This document shows positions 26,388 to 33,969 of a stretch of 64,000 nucleotides of DNA, in pieces. The notes beneath the pieces are model-generated. The model had not been told where the DNA came from. It saw nothing but the letters and a program-made list of their open reading frames with translations, and did no database searches. This stretch comes from Natronospira proteinivora. Lineage in GTDB: Bacteria; Pseudomonadota; Gammaproteobacteria; Natronospirales; Natronospiraceae. The stretch lies in contig NZ_JALJYF010000001.1 in NCBI RefSeq assembly GCF_024170465.1, forward strand, positions 248,001 through 312,000. Reading direction: 5' to 3'. The translations under genes and the position numbers were made by a program. Each line of letters starts with the position of its first letter. The first letter of the stretch is position 1.

Positions 26388-27254
26388 TTAGAATTCGGGG
26401 AAGTTGGCCGGTTTGTTCAAGGCCCAGTCGTAGTCGATGTAACGAATCCTTTGGGTCTGATCCAGCTTTTCATGCACCCGCTCATCACCGTGTTCCCGAA
26501 TCCAGTCCCGGACACTGTCATTTTCTCTTTTGTAGTCGTTCTCGTACCAGTCAAAAAGACTGCTGAGATAGAGCCTGTCTCCGTCTACCTTCAGGTGGTA
26601 GTGGGTGTTCAATGCCCGGCGGGTGTTTTCTTCCAGGTAATGATCGATGTTTTCGGCGGTATAGACCTGATCCCGCAGTGGCGGGCAGCCTACCGAAGCA
26701 CAGTTGACCGCAAAGTGGACCCGGGCATCGGCCCAGCCCTTGTCCCAGTAATCTTCACCCAGCAGGATGCCTTTTTCCATTTCGTCCAGGCTGTATTTTT
26801 GGCCATCGATTTCGAATAGCTCCCGCTCGAAGACATTCTTGCGAAAGGGATTGTAGCGGCCGCCATAATCCCAGACCGAATCAATCAGCTCTCCATCCGG
26901 GCGTTCTTCCAGAATGTGAGCGATCATGAAAAAGTTATAGGCATTCAGCCAGAAGGCGTTGAAGCGCTCCCGATCATCCAGATTGTCGATATCGAAATCG
27001 GCCAGGATGTTTCGCTGCTTCTGGACCCATTCCATGCTGGTATCCCGGTTCAGTGCCGTCTGGTAATCAAAGGCGGATACCAGGCCATCGTTCTCCAGTG
27101 TCTTTTCCGTGAGATGGGCATCCAGCAGTTTCTGGAAGGGGGCGAAGGTGGTTTCCAACGATTCCCGTGGGCTATCGGCCAGCGATGTCCCGGAGAGAGC
27201 CACCAGGGCCATGGTCATGAAGAGTAACGTTGATAAGTGTCTGGCTAGGCGCAT
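26388..27254 (-). CDS. exported DUF547 protein
   Basis: 288 residues with a signal peptide (MRLARHLSTLLFMTMALVALSGTSLA). The body matches DUF547: YQTALN, FDIDNLDDRERFNAFWLNAYNFFMIAHIL, SLDEMEKGILLGEDY, and the conserved VHFAVNCASVGCPPLRDQVYTAENIDHYLEENTRRAL region with two cysteines. The biochemical function of the family is unknown. It stands alone between the qmcA unit and the next minus-strand pair, with a repeat element just downstream. Confidence 0.87.
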   Translation of the reverse strand: MRLARHLSTLLFMTMALVALSGTSLADSPRESLETTFAPFQKLLDAHLTEKTLENDGLVSAFDYQTALNRDTSMEWVQKQRNILADFDIDNLDDRERFNAFWLNAYNFFMIAHILEERPDGELIDSVWDYGGRYNPFRKNVFERELFEIDGQKYSLDEMEKGILLGEDYWDKGWADARVHFAVNCASVGCPPLRDQVYTAENIDHYLEENTRRALNTHYHLKVDGDRLYLSSLFDWYENDYKRENDSVRDWIREHGDERVHEKLDQTQRIRYIDYDWALNKPANFPEF

Positions 27255-27327
27255 ATCAGCATCTTTTTCGTTTCAAGGGGCATCTCAGGCTTTGAGACGC
27301 TAATGACAGATCCTTGTTACAGGCTGC

Positions 27328-27987
27328 TTAATCCCCGCTGTTCCGCCGGAGACGGACCAGAATGAGTTGGGCAAGACCCATCATGCCCACCAGCAGAAAG
27401 AGGGGGAGCAGGACGGTGACATCCAGGGCTTCCTCCTCCACCACGGCTTGGGTCAGGCCGTGGAGTGCGCCGGCATAGACCCACCATTTGGCGGTCAGGC
27501 CCAGCAGGGCGGCCAGTACGAAGGTGGGCAAGGGCAGGGGTATCAAGCCGCCGGCATAGTTGACCACCGAGTGGGGAAAGCCCGGCAGGGCCCGCAGGGC
27601 CACTTGGGTGAACAGATTGCCCTGCCGTTCCAGCAGATCGACGATCGCCCGGGCCTTGGGGCCGGGCGCCCAGCCCCGGCTCAGTGAGCCGGAAAAGTGG
27701 CGGGCTCCTACCGCGCCCAGGGTACTGCCGGCCACCAGGATGGGTACGGCGATAAGGGGCGGTAAAAAGGGTGCTACCACCCAGACCAGGGTGCTGCCGG
27801 GCAAGGCAAAGGTGAACAGCAGGGCCTGGAGGGTAATGAGGGCGACCCAGGCCGCCGGATGACTCATCCAGCGTTCCCCCCAGGCCAGCAGGGTCTCCAG
27901 GGGGATTGGTTGCCAGATCGACAAGAGGGTGCCGGCAATCAGCACCAGGGCAAGCAATAGCAAGCGCCATGATGGGGTCTGTTTCAT
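27328..27987 (-). CDS. TVP38/TMEM64-family (VTT domain) membrane protein
   Basis: 219 residues with about six hydrophobic segments. The VTT/SNARE-associated domain is marked by FALPGSTLVWVVAPFLPP, the loop region LERQGNLFTQVALRALPGFPHSVVNYAGGLIPLPLPTFVLAALLG, and a C-terminal membrane helix. The family is part of the DedA superfamily and is linked to lipid handling in membranes; the bacterial role here is unknown. The start overlaps the stop of the sugar dehydrogenase gene (ATGA), so the two are co-translated. Confidence 0.85.
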   Translation of the reverse strand: MKQTPSWRLLLLALVLIAGTLLSIWQPIPLETLLAWGERWMSHPAAWVALITLQALLFTFALPGSTLVWVVAPFLPPLIAVPILVAGSTLGAVGARHFSGSLSRGWAPGPKARAIVDLLERQGNLFTQVALRALPGFPHSVVNYAGGLIPLPLPTFVLAALLGLTAKWWVYAGALHGLTQAVVEEEALDVTVLLPLFLLVGMMGLAQLILVRLRRNSGD

Positions 27988-29090
27988 GGTTTAACGCGAA
28001 TCAATCGGCCGTTGGACTGGTCCGTGAGCAAATAGATATAACCCTCCGGACCGACTTGCACGTCCCGAATCCGGCTCTCCAGCTCTTCGAATAGCTGTTC
28101 CTGCTCCGCCGCCGAGCTACCTTCCAAACGAACCCGGACCACTGAGCGGGACACCAGCCCGGCCACCAGCAGGTCGCCGTCCCAGTCCGGGAAGGCCTCG
28201 CCCCGGTACTGACTCAGGCCGGCCGGGGCAATGGCCGGGGTCCACACCAGGACGGGGTCTTTCATGCCCGGCAGGGATTGATGGGGGGTGATGCGTGCCC
28301 CGGAATAGTCCACCCCGTGGGTGGCCAGCGGCCAGCCGTAGTTGGTGCCGGCCTCAATGATGTTCAGTTCGTCGCCACCCCGGGGGCCGTGCTCATGGGA
28401 CCAGATTCTATCGGTGGCCGGGTCATGAATGATGCCCTGGATATTGCGGTGACCATAGCTGTAGATTTCGTCTTGGGCTTCCTCATCATCCACAAAGGGA
28501 TTGTCGTCGGGAATGGATCCGTCCTCATTCAGACGCAGCAGGCTGCCCAGGTGGTTGGCCCGGTTCTGGGCCTGCTCACGGTAATCAAACCCATCACCCA
28601 GGCCCAGCAACAGTGTGTTATCCGGCAGGAAGGTCATGCGACCGCCGTAGTGAACGGGGGTGGAGCGGGTGGGTTCGGCCTCGAAAATCACTTCCAAGTC
28701 CACCAGGGCATGGTCGGACAGGCGGGCTCGAACCACGCGGGTGGTATTGGCCCGGGCCGTGCCGTGGGCCAGGCTGAGATACAGCCAGCCATTGTCGGCA
28801 TAATCCGGGTGCGGCATCACCTCGAACAGTCCGCCCTGGCTGGCCACATAGGCCTCAGGAACACCATCAATGGCTTCGGGGTGTAGTTCGCTGTCTTCAA
28901 TCAAGCGCAGACGACCGGCCCTTTCGGTGACCAGTATTTGGCCATCCGGGAGAAAGGCCATGGACCAGGGATGTTCCAGCCCCTCGGCCAGGGTCTCCAG
29001 TTGATAATCATGGGCCTTGAGGGGGGTGCTTATGGCCGACAGGCACAGGCAGCATAGTGACAGGGCAATTGCGCGTTGGATAACGTTCAT
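27984..29090 (-). CDS. exported PQQ-type glucose/sorbosone dehydrogenase family protein
   Basis: 368 residues with signal peptide MNVIQRAIALSLCCLCLSAISTPLKA. The rest is a six-bladed propeller of the YliI/soluble aldose sugar dehydrogenase type: GLEHPWSMAFLPDGQILVTERAGRLRLI, GGLFEVMPHPDYADNGWLYLS, HYGGRMTFLPDNTLLLGLGD, SYGHRNIQGI, WSHEHGPRGGDELNII, and TPAIAPAGLSQYRGEAFPDW. Relatives use PQQ and calcium to oxidise aldose sugars in the periplasm; PQQ genes are not in view. The gene leads a two-gene operon with the VTT protein. Confidence 0.88.
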   Translation of the reverse strand: MNVIQRAIALSLCCLCLSAISTPLKAHDYQLETLAEGLEHPWSMAFLPDGQILVTERAGRLRLIEDSELHPEAIDGVPEAYVASQGGLFEVMPHPDYADNGWLYLSLAHGTARANTTRVVRARLSDHALVDLEVIFEAEPTRSTPVHYGGRMTFLPDNTLLLGLGDGFDYREQAQNRANHLGSLLRLNEDGSIPDDNPFVDDEEAQDEIYSYGHRNIQGIIHDPATDRIWSHEHGPRGGDELNIIEAGTNYGWPLATHGVDYSGARITPHQSLPGMKDPVLVWTPAIAPAGLSQYRGEAFPDWDGDLLVAGLVSRSVVRVRLEGSSAAEQEQLFEELESRIRDVQVGPEGYIYLLTDQSNGRLIRVKP

Positions 29091-29149
29091 GGGACGATTC
29101 CTGGCATCAAGGTATAAAGCCTTAACAAGAACTTACAGGAGCAGGCCCC

Positions 29150-29602
29150 ATGAGGAAACTGGGCGGGTGGTTGTTTCGCTGGTTGCTGGCCGTTCTGGCC
29201 ACGGCCGCCGTGGGTTCAATCGTCCAGAGCCAGTTCAATCTGGCCGCCATTCGCCAGTGGGGAGCGCCGGTAGGTTTCGGCGAGCGACTGCAGGTCACCT
29301 TCCAGGATCTGATTGGTTTTGCCCCACTGTGGGCGGTATTGGTGGGGGTGGCCTTGTTGTTGGCATTTCTGCTGGCCCAGGCTTTGTTGCGCCTGGGGCC
29401 GGGGATGGCGGCCTGGCTGTATCCGGTGGCTGGGTTGCTGGCGGTAGCGGCCCTGATCGGGCTTTTGCATGTCGCCTTGCCCATGACCCCCATTGCCGCG
29501 ACCCGCACTCTGGCCGGCAGTGTGTTCATGGCCCTGCCCGGTCTGCTGGGCGGCTGGATATTTGTTAGGCTGAGTGAAACCCCCAGCGGGCAAGCTGCCT
29601 GA
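29150..29602 (+). CDS. small four-helix membrane protein of unknown function
   Basis: 150 residues, start ATG at 29150 with AGGAG upstream (ACAGGAGCAGGCCCC). Four hydrophobic helices are visible: LFRWLLAVLATAAVGSIV, FAPLWAVLVGVALLLAFLLA, MAAWLYPVAGLLAVAALIGLLHVAL and FMALPGLLGGWIFV. I recognise no family motif. It is the first of three closely spaced plus-strand genes (15 and 30 bases apart) that end in a CopD-like membrane protein, so it may belong to the same unit. The gene start is divergent from the sugar dehydrogenase operon, 60 bases away. Confidence 0.7.
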   Translation: MRKLGGWLFRWLLAVLATAAVGSIVQSQFNLAAIRQWGAPVGFGERLQVTFQDLIGFAPLWAVLVGVALLLAFLLAQALLRLGPGMAAWLYPVAGLLAVAALIGLLHVALPMTPIAATRTLAGSVFMALPGLLGGWIFVRLSETPSGQAA

Positions 29603-29616
29603 TCCCAGGAGACCGT

Positions 29617-29847
29617 ATGAGCCGCGAAGAAGACGACACGGTTTCGAGCGAAGAACGCGAGTCCGCCCAGGCGGAATTGCATCGTCCGCCCCGCTATCTG
29701 GTGGTGCCGCCGGAGATGGAGGCTCGATTGGCCCCGCTGGATGAACGCCCCATGACACCCTGCAAGGAAGAGGCGGCCAGTTATGCTCCTGAAGCCGGGG
29801 CCGATAGCCTGGATAATCCAGGCATTGGCGGGACCGGGCTTGAGTAG
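29617..29847 (+). CDS. small acidic soluble protein of unknown function
   Basis: 76 residues, start ATG at 29617 with CAGGAGA upstream. It is hydrophilic and acidic, with no signal peptide or membrane segment. The middle has HRPPRYLVVPPEMEARL and a single cysteine (MTPCKEE). No family is recognised. The close spacing to the genes on both sides and the ribosome site support a real gene, but its small size keeps this uncertain. Confidence 0.5.
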   Translation: MSREEDDTVSSEERESAQAELHRPPRYLVVPPEMEARLAPLDERPMTPCKEEAASYAPEAGADSLDNPGIGGTGLE

Positions 29848-29877
29848 GGGCTAGACTCTCTTAAAAGGAATACCGCC

Positions 29878-30336
29878 ATGCTCCACGGTCTGTTTATCAG
29901 TCTTCACAGCCTTGCCGCCGTTATCTGGGTGGGGGGCATGTTCTACGCCTATATGGCCATGCGCCCGGCGGTGGTGGCCCGTATCGAGCCCGCTCAGCGG
30001 CCCGGTCTCTGGCAGGAGGCCCTGTCCCGTTTTTTCCTCTGGGTCTGGATTGCCGTGGCGGTATTGCTGGTCAGCGGCCATGGCTTGGTGGCCCTGATGG
30101 GGGGCTGGGGAGCCGTGGGCTGGCATATTCATCTGATGCACGCCATTGGCCTGCTGATGATGCTGATCTACGCATGGGTCTTCTTTGTGCCCTATCGACG
30201 CTTAAAGCGGGCCGACCAGGCGGATGATGCCTCCGATGGCGGGCGCCAGATCCCCCTGATCCGACGCGCCGTGGGCATTAACCTGCTACTCGGCCTGATC
30301 ACCGTTGCCATCGCTTCCGGCGGTGTTTATTGGTAA
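29878..30336 (+). CDS. CopD-like four-helix membrane protein
   Basis: 152 residues with four membrane segments. The N-terminus LHGLFISLHSLAAVIWVGGMFYAYMAMRP is the pattern of the CopD/DUF2214-like group, with histidines in the first helix and WVGG. A second pair appears in WHIHLMHAIGLLMMLIYAWVFFVPYRRL, and the last helix is VGINLLLGLITVAIASGGVYW. The histidines could hold haem or copper. CopD proteins are linked to copper handling, but many short family members have no known role and no other copper gene is nearby. Confidence 0.72.
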   Translation: MLHGLFISLHSLAAVIWVGGMFYAYMAMRPAVVARIEPAQRPGLWQEALSRFFLWVWIAVAVLLVSGHGLVALMGGWGAVGWHIHLMHAIGLLMMLIYAWVFFVPYRRLKRADQADDASDGGRQIPLIRRAVGINLLLGLITVAIASGGVYW

Positions 30337-30425
30337 GCCTCTGGTTTGGCAAATGACCGGGCTTGCCGGTACCGGCTGACCCCCGCTATATTAGCGGGGC
30401 CTAAAGTAATAGGTGGGAGTCGGGT

Positions 30426-31082
30426 ATGAAGGCGGCGTTCTGGCATGAACGGTGGCAGCAGGGGCAGATCGGTTTTCATCAGGCCCAAGTCAACCATAAC
30501 CTGAAAACCCTGTGGCAGGAACTTAGGCCAGCTCCCGAGGAGGGCGTTCTGGTGCCGCTGTGTGGCAAGGCCCATGACATGGCCTGGCTACAAGCCCAGG
30601 GCCATGCCGTGACTGGCGTGGAGCTGAGCCCGGTGGCGTGCCGGGAATTCTTTGCCGAACGTGGGCTGACCCCTGCGCAAAGCCGTCATGGGCGTTTCCA
30701 GCGCTTCAGCCACGGCCGGATTCAGCTGCTGTGCGGCGACTTCTGGGATCTCAAAGCGGCCGATCTGGCGGGGGTGAGCTTGTTCTATGATCGTGCTGCC
30801 TTGATCGCACTGCCACCGGCCATGCGGGAGGATTATGTCGCCCATCTGGCAAGGGTCCTGTCACCAGGCAGCCGGGGTTTGCTGATAAGTCTGGATTATT
30901 CAGACGGCTCGCTTCAGGGCCCACCCTTCAATGTCAGTGACGAGGAAGTCTTCCGCCTGTTTCAGCCAGACTTCAAGCTGAGCCGCCTGCTCCAACGAGC
31001 GCTGGGAACGGATGATCCCTTGAGTCGACGCGGCCTCACACACGGCACGGAGTCGGTCTTCTACCTGGAACGACGTAACTAG
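30426..31082 (+). CDS. tpm: thiopurine S-methyltransferase family protein
   Basis: 218 residues, start ATG at 30426. The bacterial TPMT pattern is complete: FWHERWQQGQIGFHQAQVN at the start, LVPLCGKAHDMAWLQAQGHAVTGVELSPVA as the SAM-binding region, IQLLCGDFWDL, FYDRAALIALPPAMREDYV, and ISLDYSDGSLQGPPFNVSDEEV. In bacteria such enzymes methylate selenium or tellurium compounds as well as thiopurines. The gene stands alone; a palindromic repeat and a two-way terminator follow. Confidence 0.92.
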   Translation: MKAAFWHERWQQGQIGFHQAQVNHNLKTLWQELRPAPEEGVLVPLCGKAHDMAWLQAQGHAVTGVELSPVACREFFAERGLTPAQSRHGRFQRFSHGRIQLLCGDFWDLKAADLAGVSLFYDRAALIALPPAMREDYVAHLARVLSPGSRGLLISLDYSDGSLQGPPFNVSDEEVFRLFQPDFKLSRLLQRALGTDDPLSRRGLTHGTESVFYLERRN

Positions 31083-31194
31083 TGGTGTTTGCAGCGTTTC
31101 AATTGCGCAATGCCGGAACAATTCGCGCCCGAACGCTACGAGGCGATTCAGGCTCTGCCACCCGAAAGAAGTCGACCGCTTTCAGGGTTTCACG

Positions 31195-31378
31195 GCTCGA
31201 TCACATGGTGGGATTGGCCAGGGACGCTGTGAATCCATCCCTGAGACGCTCTGGGCGCGACATCCCTGTCGCGCACAGCCCTGGCCAATCCCACCATGTG
31301 CTCGATCCTCCAGGCTGAAAGCAGCGATGGAGTGAGTTGGCTTGGGCTTCGTTTGAGTTGCTGATATAGACAGTTCCG
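31195..31378. repeat. dispersed palindromic repeat, copy B
   Basis: A long hairpin with arms CATGGTGGGATTGGCCAGGG and CCCTGGCCAATCCCACCATG flanks an insert that ends in GCGCGACATCCCTGTCGCGCACAG. A tail (CTCGATCCTCCAGGCTGAAAG, GGCTTGGGCTTCGTT, ATAGACAGTTCC) matches copy A at 26253-26330. The arms are more complete than in copy A. The remainder of the gap between tpm and the S9 peptidase gene shows no gene. Confidence 0.75.
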
Positions 31379-31424
31379 AATCAGAGAGAGTTAATTACTC
31401 TCCAAGGAGATTGACTAAGAACCC

Positions 31425-31461
31425 AAAAAAGCCCCGACAGCCAGGCTGGCGGGGCTTTTTT
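31425..31461. terminator. bidirectional intrinsic terminator between tpm and the S9 peptidase gene
   Basis: AAAAAAGCCCCGACAGCC and GGCTGGCGGGGCTTTTTT form a near-perfect stem around a single-base centre (one mismatch). A run of T follows on both strands, so it can end transcription of tpm and of the convergent peptidase gene. Confidence 0.9.
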
Positions 31462-31506
31462 ACCTTGATTATCCCCTGGCTCAATCCTCCCAGGGGCGGA
31501 TGGCCA

Positions 31507-33537
31507 TCAACGGGCCGGTTCGGCGTACTCCTCAATCCAGTCGCGGACTTCCTCGTACCAGCGAATGGAGTTGTTGGGTTTGAGAATCCAGTGATTCTCG
31601 TCGGGGTAATACACCATGCGGGCATCAACACCCTGGTGGCGCAGGGTGCGGAAAATCTCGAAACCCTGTCCCACCGGCACCCGGTAATCCTTCTGTCCGT
31701 GGATAATCAGAGCCGGTGTATCAAAGTCCCCGGCCAGGTAGTGGGGGGAGATTTCCTCGTAGATGTCATGTTCCCAGAAATCACCGAAGCGGTCGCTATG
31801 GACGGCGAAATCCGCCGACATCTGGGAGTACATGTTGTAGACCGCGGCATGGATGACCAATGTGTTGAAGGGGTGGTCCTTGGCCAGCAGCACACTGGAC
31901 AGATAACCGCCATAACTGCCGCCACCGGCCACCATGCGGTCACTGTCAATCCAGGGTTGTTCAGCAAACCATTCAGCGGCCTTGATGGTGTCGGTGTAAG
32001 GCTTGGTCTTCCAGTCCGGGTTGATGGCGTCAGTGAATTCCTGGCCAAACCCCGAGGACCCATGGAAGTTGTGCCAAGCGGTGACATAGCCCCATGAGGC
32101 AAATGTCTGGGCATTCCAGCGGAAGTGGAAGCCGTCCGTAATGGCGTTGTGAGGGCCACCGTGAATCAGCAGGAACAGGGGGTATTCCTGGCTTTCATCA
32201 AAGCCCGGCGGGTAGTGGACCCACATCTGGATTTCCTGTCCGTCATAACCCTCATACGTCACCGACTCGTAAGTGCCAAGATCCACATCGGCGAGAATCT
32301 CGTCATTGAAATCCTCGAGCCGGTGGGCGTCACCGTTGCCGGTTTCCACACGGACCACCCGCGGCGGGAAGAGAAAGCTCTCGTTGTTGGCCACCAGGGT
32401 GCCGTCATCAGAGATGGAGAGATTCTGGAAGTTGGTATCACCGGTGACAGACCGTGGTTCACCGGACTCGCCATTAATGAAATAGACCCGGTTGGTACCG
32501 GCATCATCAATGGCCCCGTACAGGCCGCTGCCGTCCGGTGCCCAGACCAGGTCCGAGACTGAACGGTCCCATTCCTCGGTCAGCATCCGTTGCTCGCCGC
32601 TGTCCAGATCATGGAACATAAGCTCGCTCTGGTCGGCATAGAAGCCGCGGATATGCTGGCGGGTGAAGGCGAGGGTCTGACTGTCCGGACTGAACAGGGG
32701 GCTGCTGTCCGGGGCTTCATTGTCGGCGGTGATATTTTCGGCCTGCTCATCGCCCGGTGTCACCAGAAAGAGATCGTATTCCGGGTTCACCCCGTCGCGG
32801 GCACTGTCTGCTTGAAAGGCCACCCGGGATTCGTCTGGGGCTACGTCATAGCTCCCGGCACCGGCCCCGGAGCGGGAGAGCCGCCAGCCCGTAGGCTGGG
32901 TGATGGCTTCAATCTCTCCGTCTTCCGCAGGAATCCGGAACAGGTGATTCTCCCGCTCCTCATCCAGCCAGTGATCCCAGGAGCTGTAAGGCAGATCATC
33001 CCAGGCCTGGGCGGTGACCGGATCTTCTTTCTGCTCCTCCAGTTTTTCCTCCATCTCCTCCCAGTCCTTGTCCGGCCAGATATTGCTGACAAAGTAGAGG
33101 TGTTCACCGACCCATTTGACGCCACCCACGCCGGTGGGGACCTCGGTCAGCTGCTCTGCCTCTCCGGGCATGTCCATGGGCAGGAGATAGATTTGCGGCC
33201 GCTCGTCATCACCGCGTGCGCTGGTGAAGGCCAGCATGGACCCATCAGGACTGAACACCGGATTGCTGCCGCCGGCTTCATGGCGGGTCAGCTGCCGTTG
33301 GCGTTCACCGTCCTCGTCGAGCAGCCAGAGATGGGTCTCGGATTCATCCGAATCCACATCGTAACGGGTGACAGGAACCACCACATGGCCGCCGGCGGGT
33401 GAAACCACCGGACTGCCCAGGCGATCCAGCTGCCAGAGGATCTCCTTGGACAAGGGTTCATGATCATCATTGTTGTTGGCCTCGGCACAGCCTGTAGCCA
33501 GGCACAGCGCCAGACCCGCCAGAAATAGACGTGTCAT
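31507..33537 (-). CDS. S9-family serine peptidase, predicted lipoprotein (acylaminoacyl/dipeptidyl peptidase type)
   Basis: 676 residues from the ATG at 33537, which has GGAGG upstream; an upstream in-frame start is less likely. The signal peptide ends in a lipobox (CLATGC), so the protein is probably lipid-anchored. An N-terminal beta-propeller with TolB-like blades (PVFSPDGSMLAFTSARGDDERPQIY, PLFSPDSQTLAFTR) covers about residues 35-410. The C-terminal alpha/beta-hydrolase domain holds the triad Ser541 (GGGSYGGY), Asp617 (HGQKDYRVP) and His649 (DENHWI). Such enzymes cut short peptides from the N-terminus, here probably in the periplasm as part of peptide scavenging. The composition is strongly acidic. 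Confidence 0.92.
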   Translation of the reverse strand: MTRLFLAGLALCLATGCAEANNNDDHEPLSKEILWQLDRLGSPVVSPAGGHVVVPVTRYDVDSDESETHLWLLDEDGERQRQLTRHEAGGSNPVFSPDGSMLAFTSARGDDERPQIYLLPMDMPGEAEQLTEVPTGVGGVKWVGEHLYFVSNIWPDKDWEEMEEKLEEQKEDPVTAQAWDDLPYSSWDHWLDEERENHLFRIPAEDGEIEAITQPTGWRLSRSGAGAGSYDVAPDESRVAFQADSARDGVNPEYDLFLVTPGDEQAENITADNEAPDSSPLFSPDSQTLAFTRQHIRGFYADQSELMFHDLDSGEQRMLTEEWDRSVSDLVWAPDGSGLYGAIDDAGTNRVYFINGESGEPRSVTGDTNFQNLSISDDGTLVANNESFLFPPRVVRVETGNGDAHRLEDFNDEILADVDLGTYESVTYEGYDGQEIQMWVHYPPGFDESQEYPLFLLIHGGPHNAITDGFHFRWNAQTFASWGYVTAWHNFHGSSGFGQEFTDAINPDWKTKPYTDTIKAAEWFAEQPWIDSDRMVAGGGSYGGYLSSVLLAKDHPFNTLVIHAAVYNMYSQMSADFAVHSDRFGDFWEHDIYEEISPHYLAGDFDTPALIIHGQKDYRVPVGQGFEIFRTLRHQGVDARMVYYPDENHWILKPNNSIRWYEEVRDWIEEYAEPAR

Positions 33538-33969
33538 CTTTTCCTCCATCAACACTCAGGACCAAAGACGTATTGTTACACCATAACGTCCCTGTGTGTC
33601 CATATGACATGTGTCTTTCCAGAGCTGCGTTGCGGGATCCCGCCAAATGTTCAAGTCAGGGGCAGGGGGGGTGCCACTTGTTTACAGAAGGTATGGTGAA
33701 ATGCTTACTACCGAATTTTCCGATTTTTTTTCTGGCACACTTGAATTCAAGGGATAATTGGCTACTATTTTTCTATGTCAATGGGGAAATGATCGTGTCG
33801 GGCACTTTGGGGGACCGAGCGATTTTTGGGGGACCCGGCTTTTTGCTTCATCACGACTTGGTATTGGGGAAGTACCAACGCCGCATATCGCCTCCGCTAA
33901 TCACTACAAGACCCTCCCGCACTTCATGATCGTTTAGATTTCTGTGCAGTATCTGCCAGGGAGGGGTGG
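33538..33969. other. intergenic region upstream of the Rhs gene, with a candidate promoter
   Basis: About 430 bases without a convincing gene. A promoter candidate for the Rhs gene is TTGAAT (33741-33746), a 16-base spacer and TACTAT (33763-33768), leaving a leader of roughly 195 bases. The leader contains two GGGGGAC-type direct repeats near 33804 and 33826 whose role is unknown. The region is AT-richer than the flanking core genes. Open frames here have no coding character. Confidence 0.5.

Noticed and set aside
33531..33929. Possible 132-codon gene between the S9 peptidase and the Rhs gene
   Set aside because: The translated sequence has no coding character, the start lies inside the peptidase ribosome site on the other strand, and no good ribosome site precedes it.
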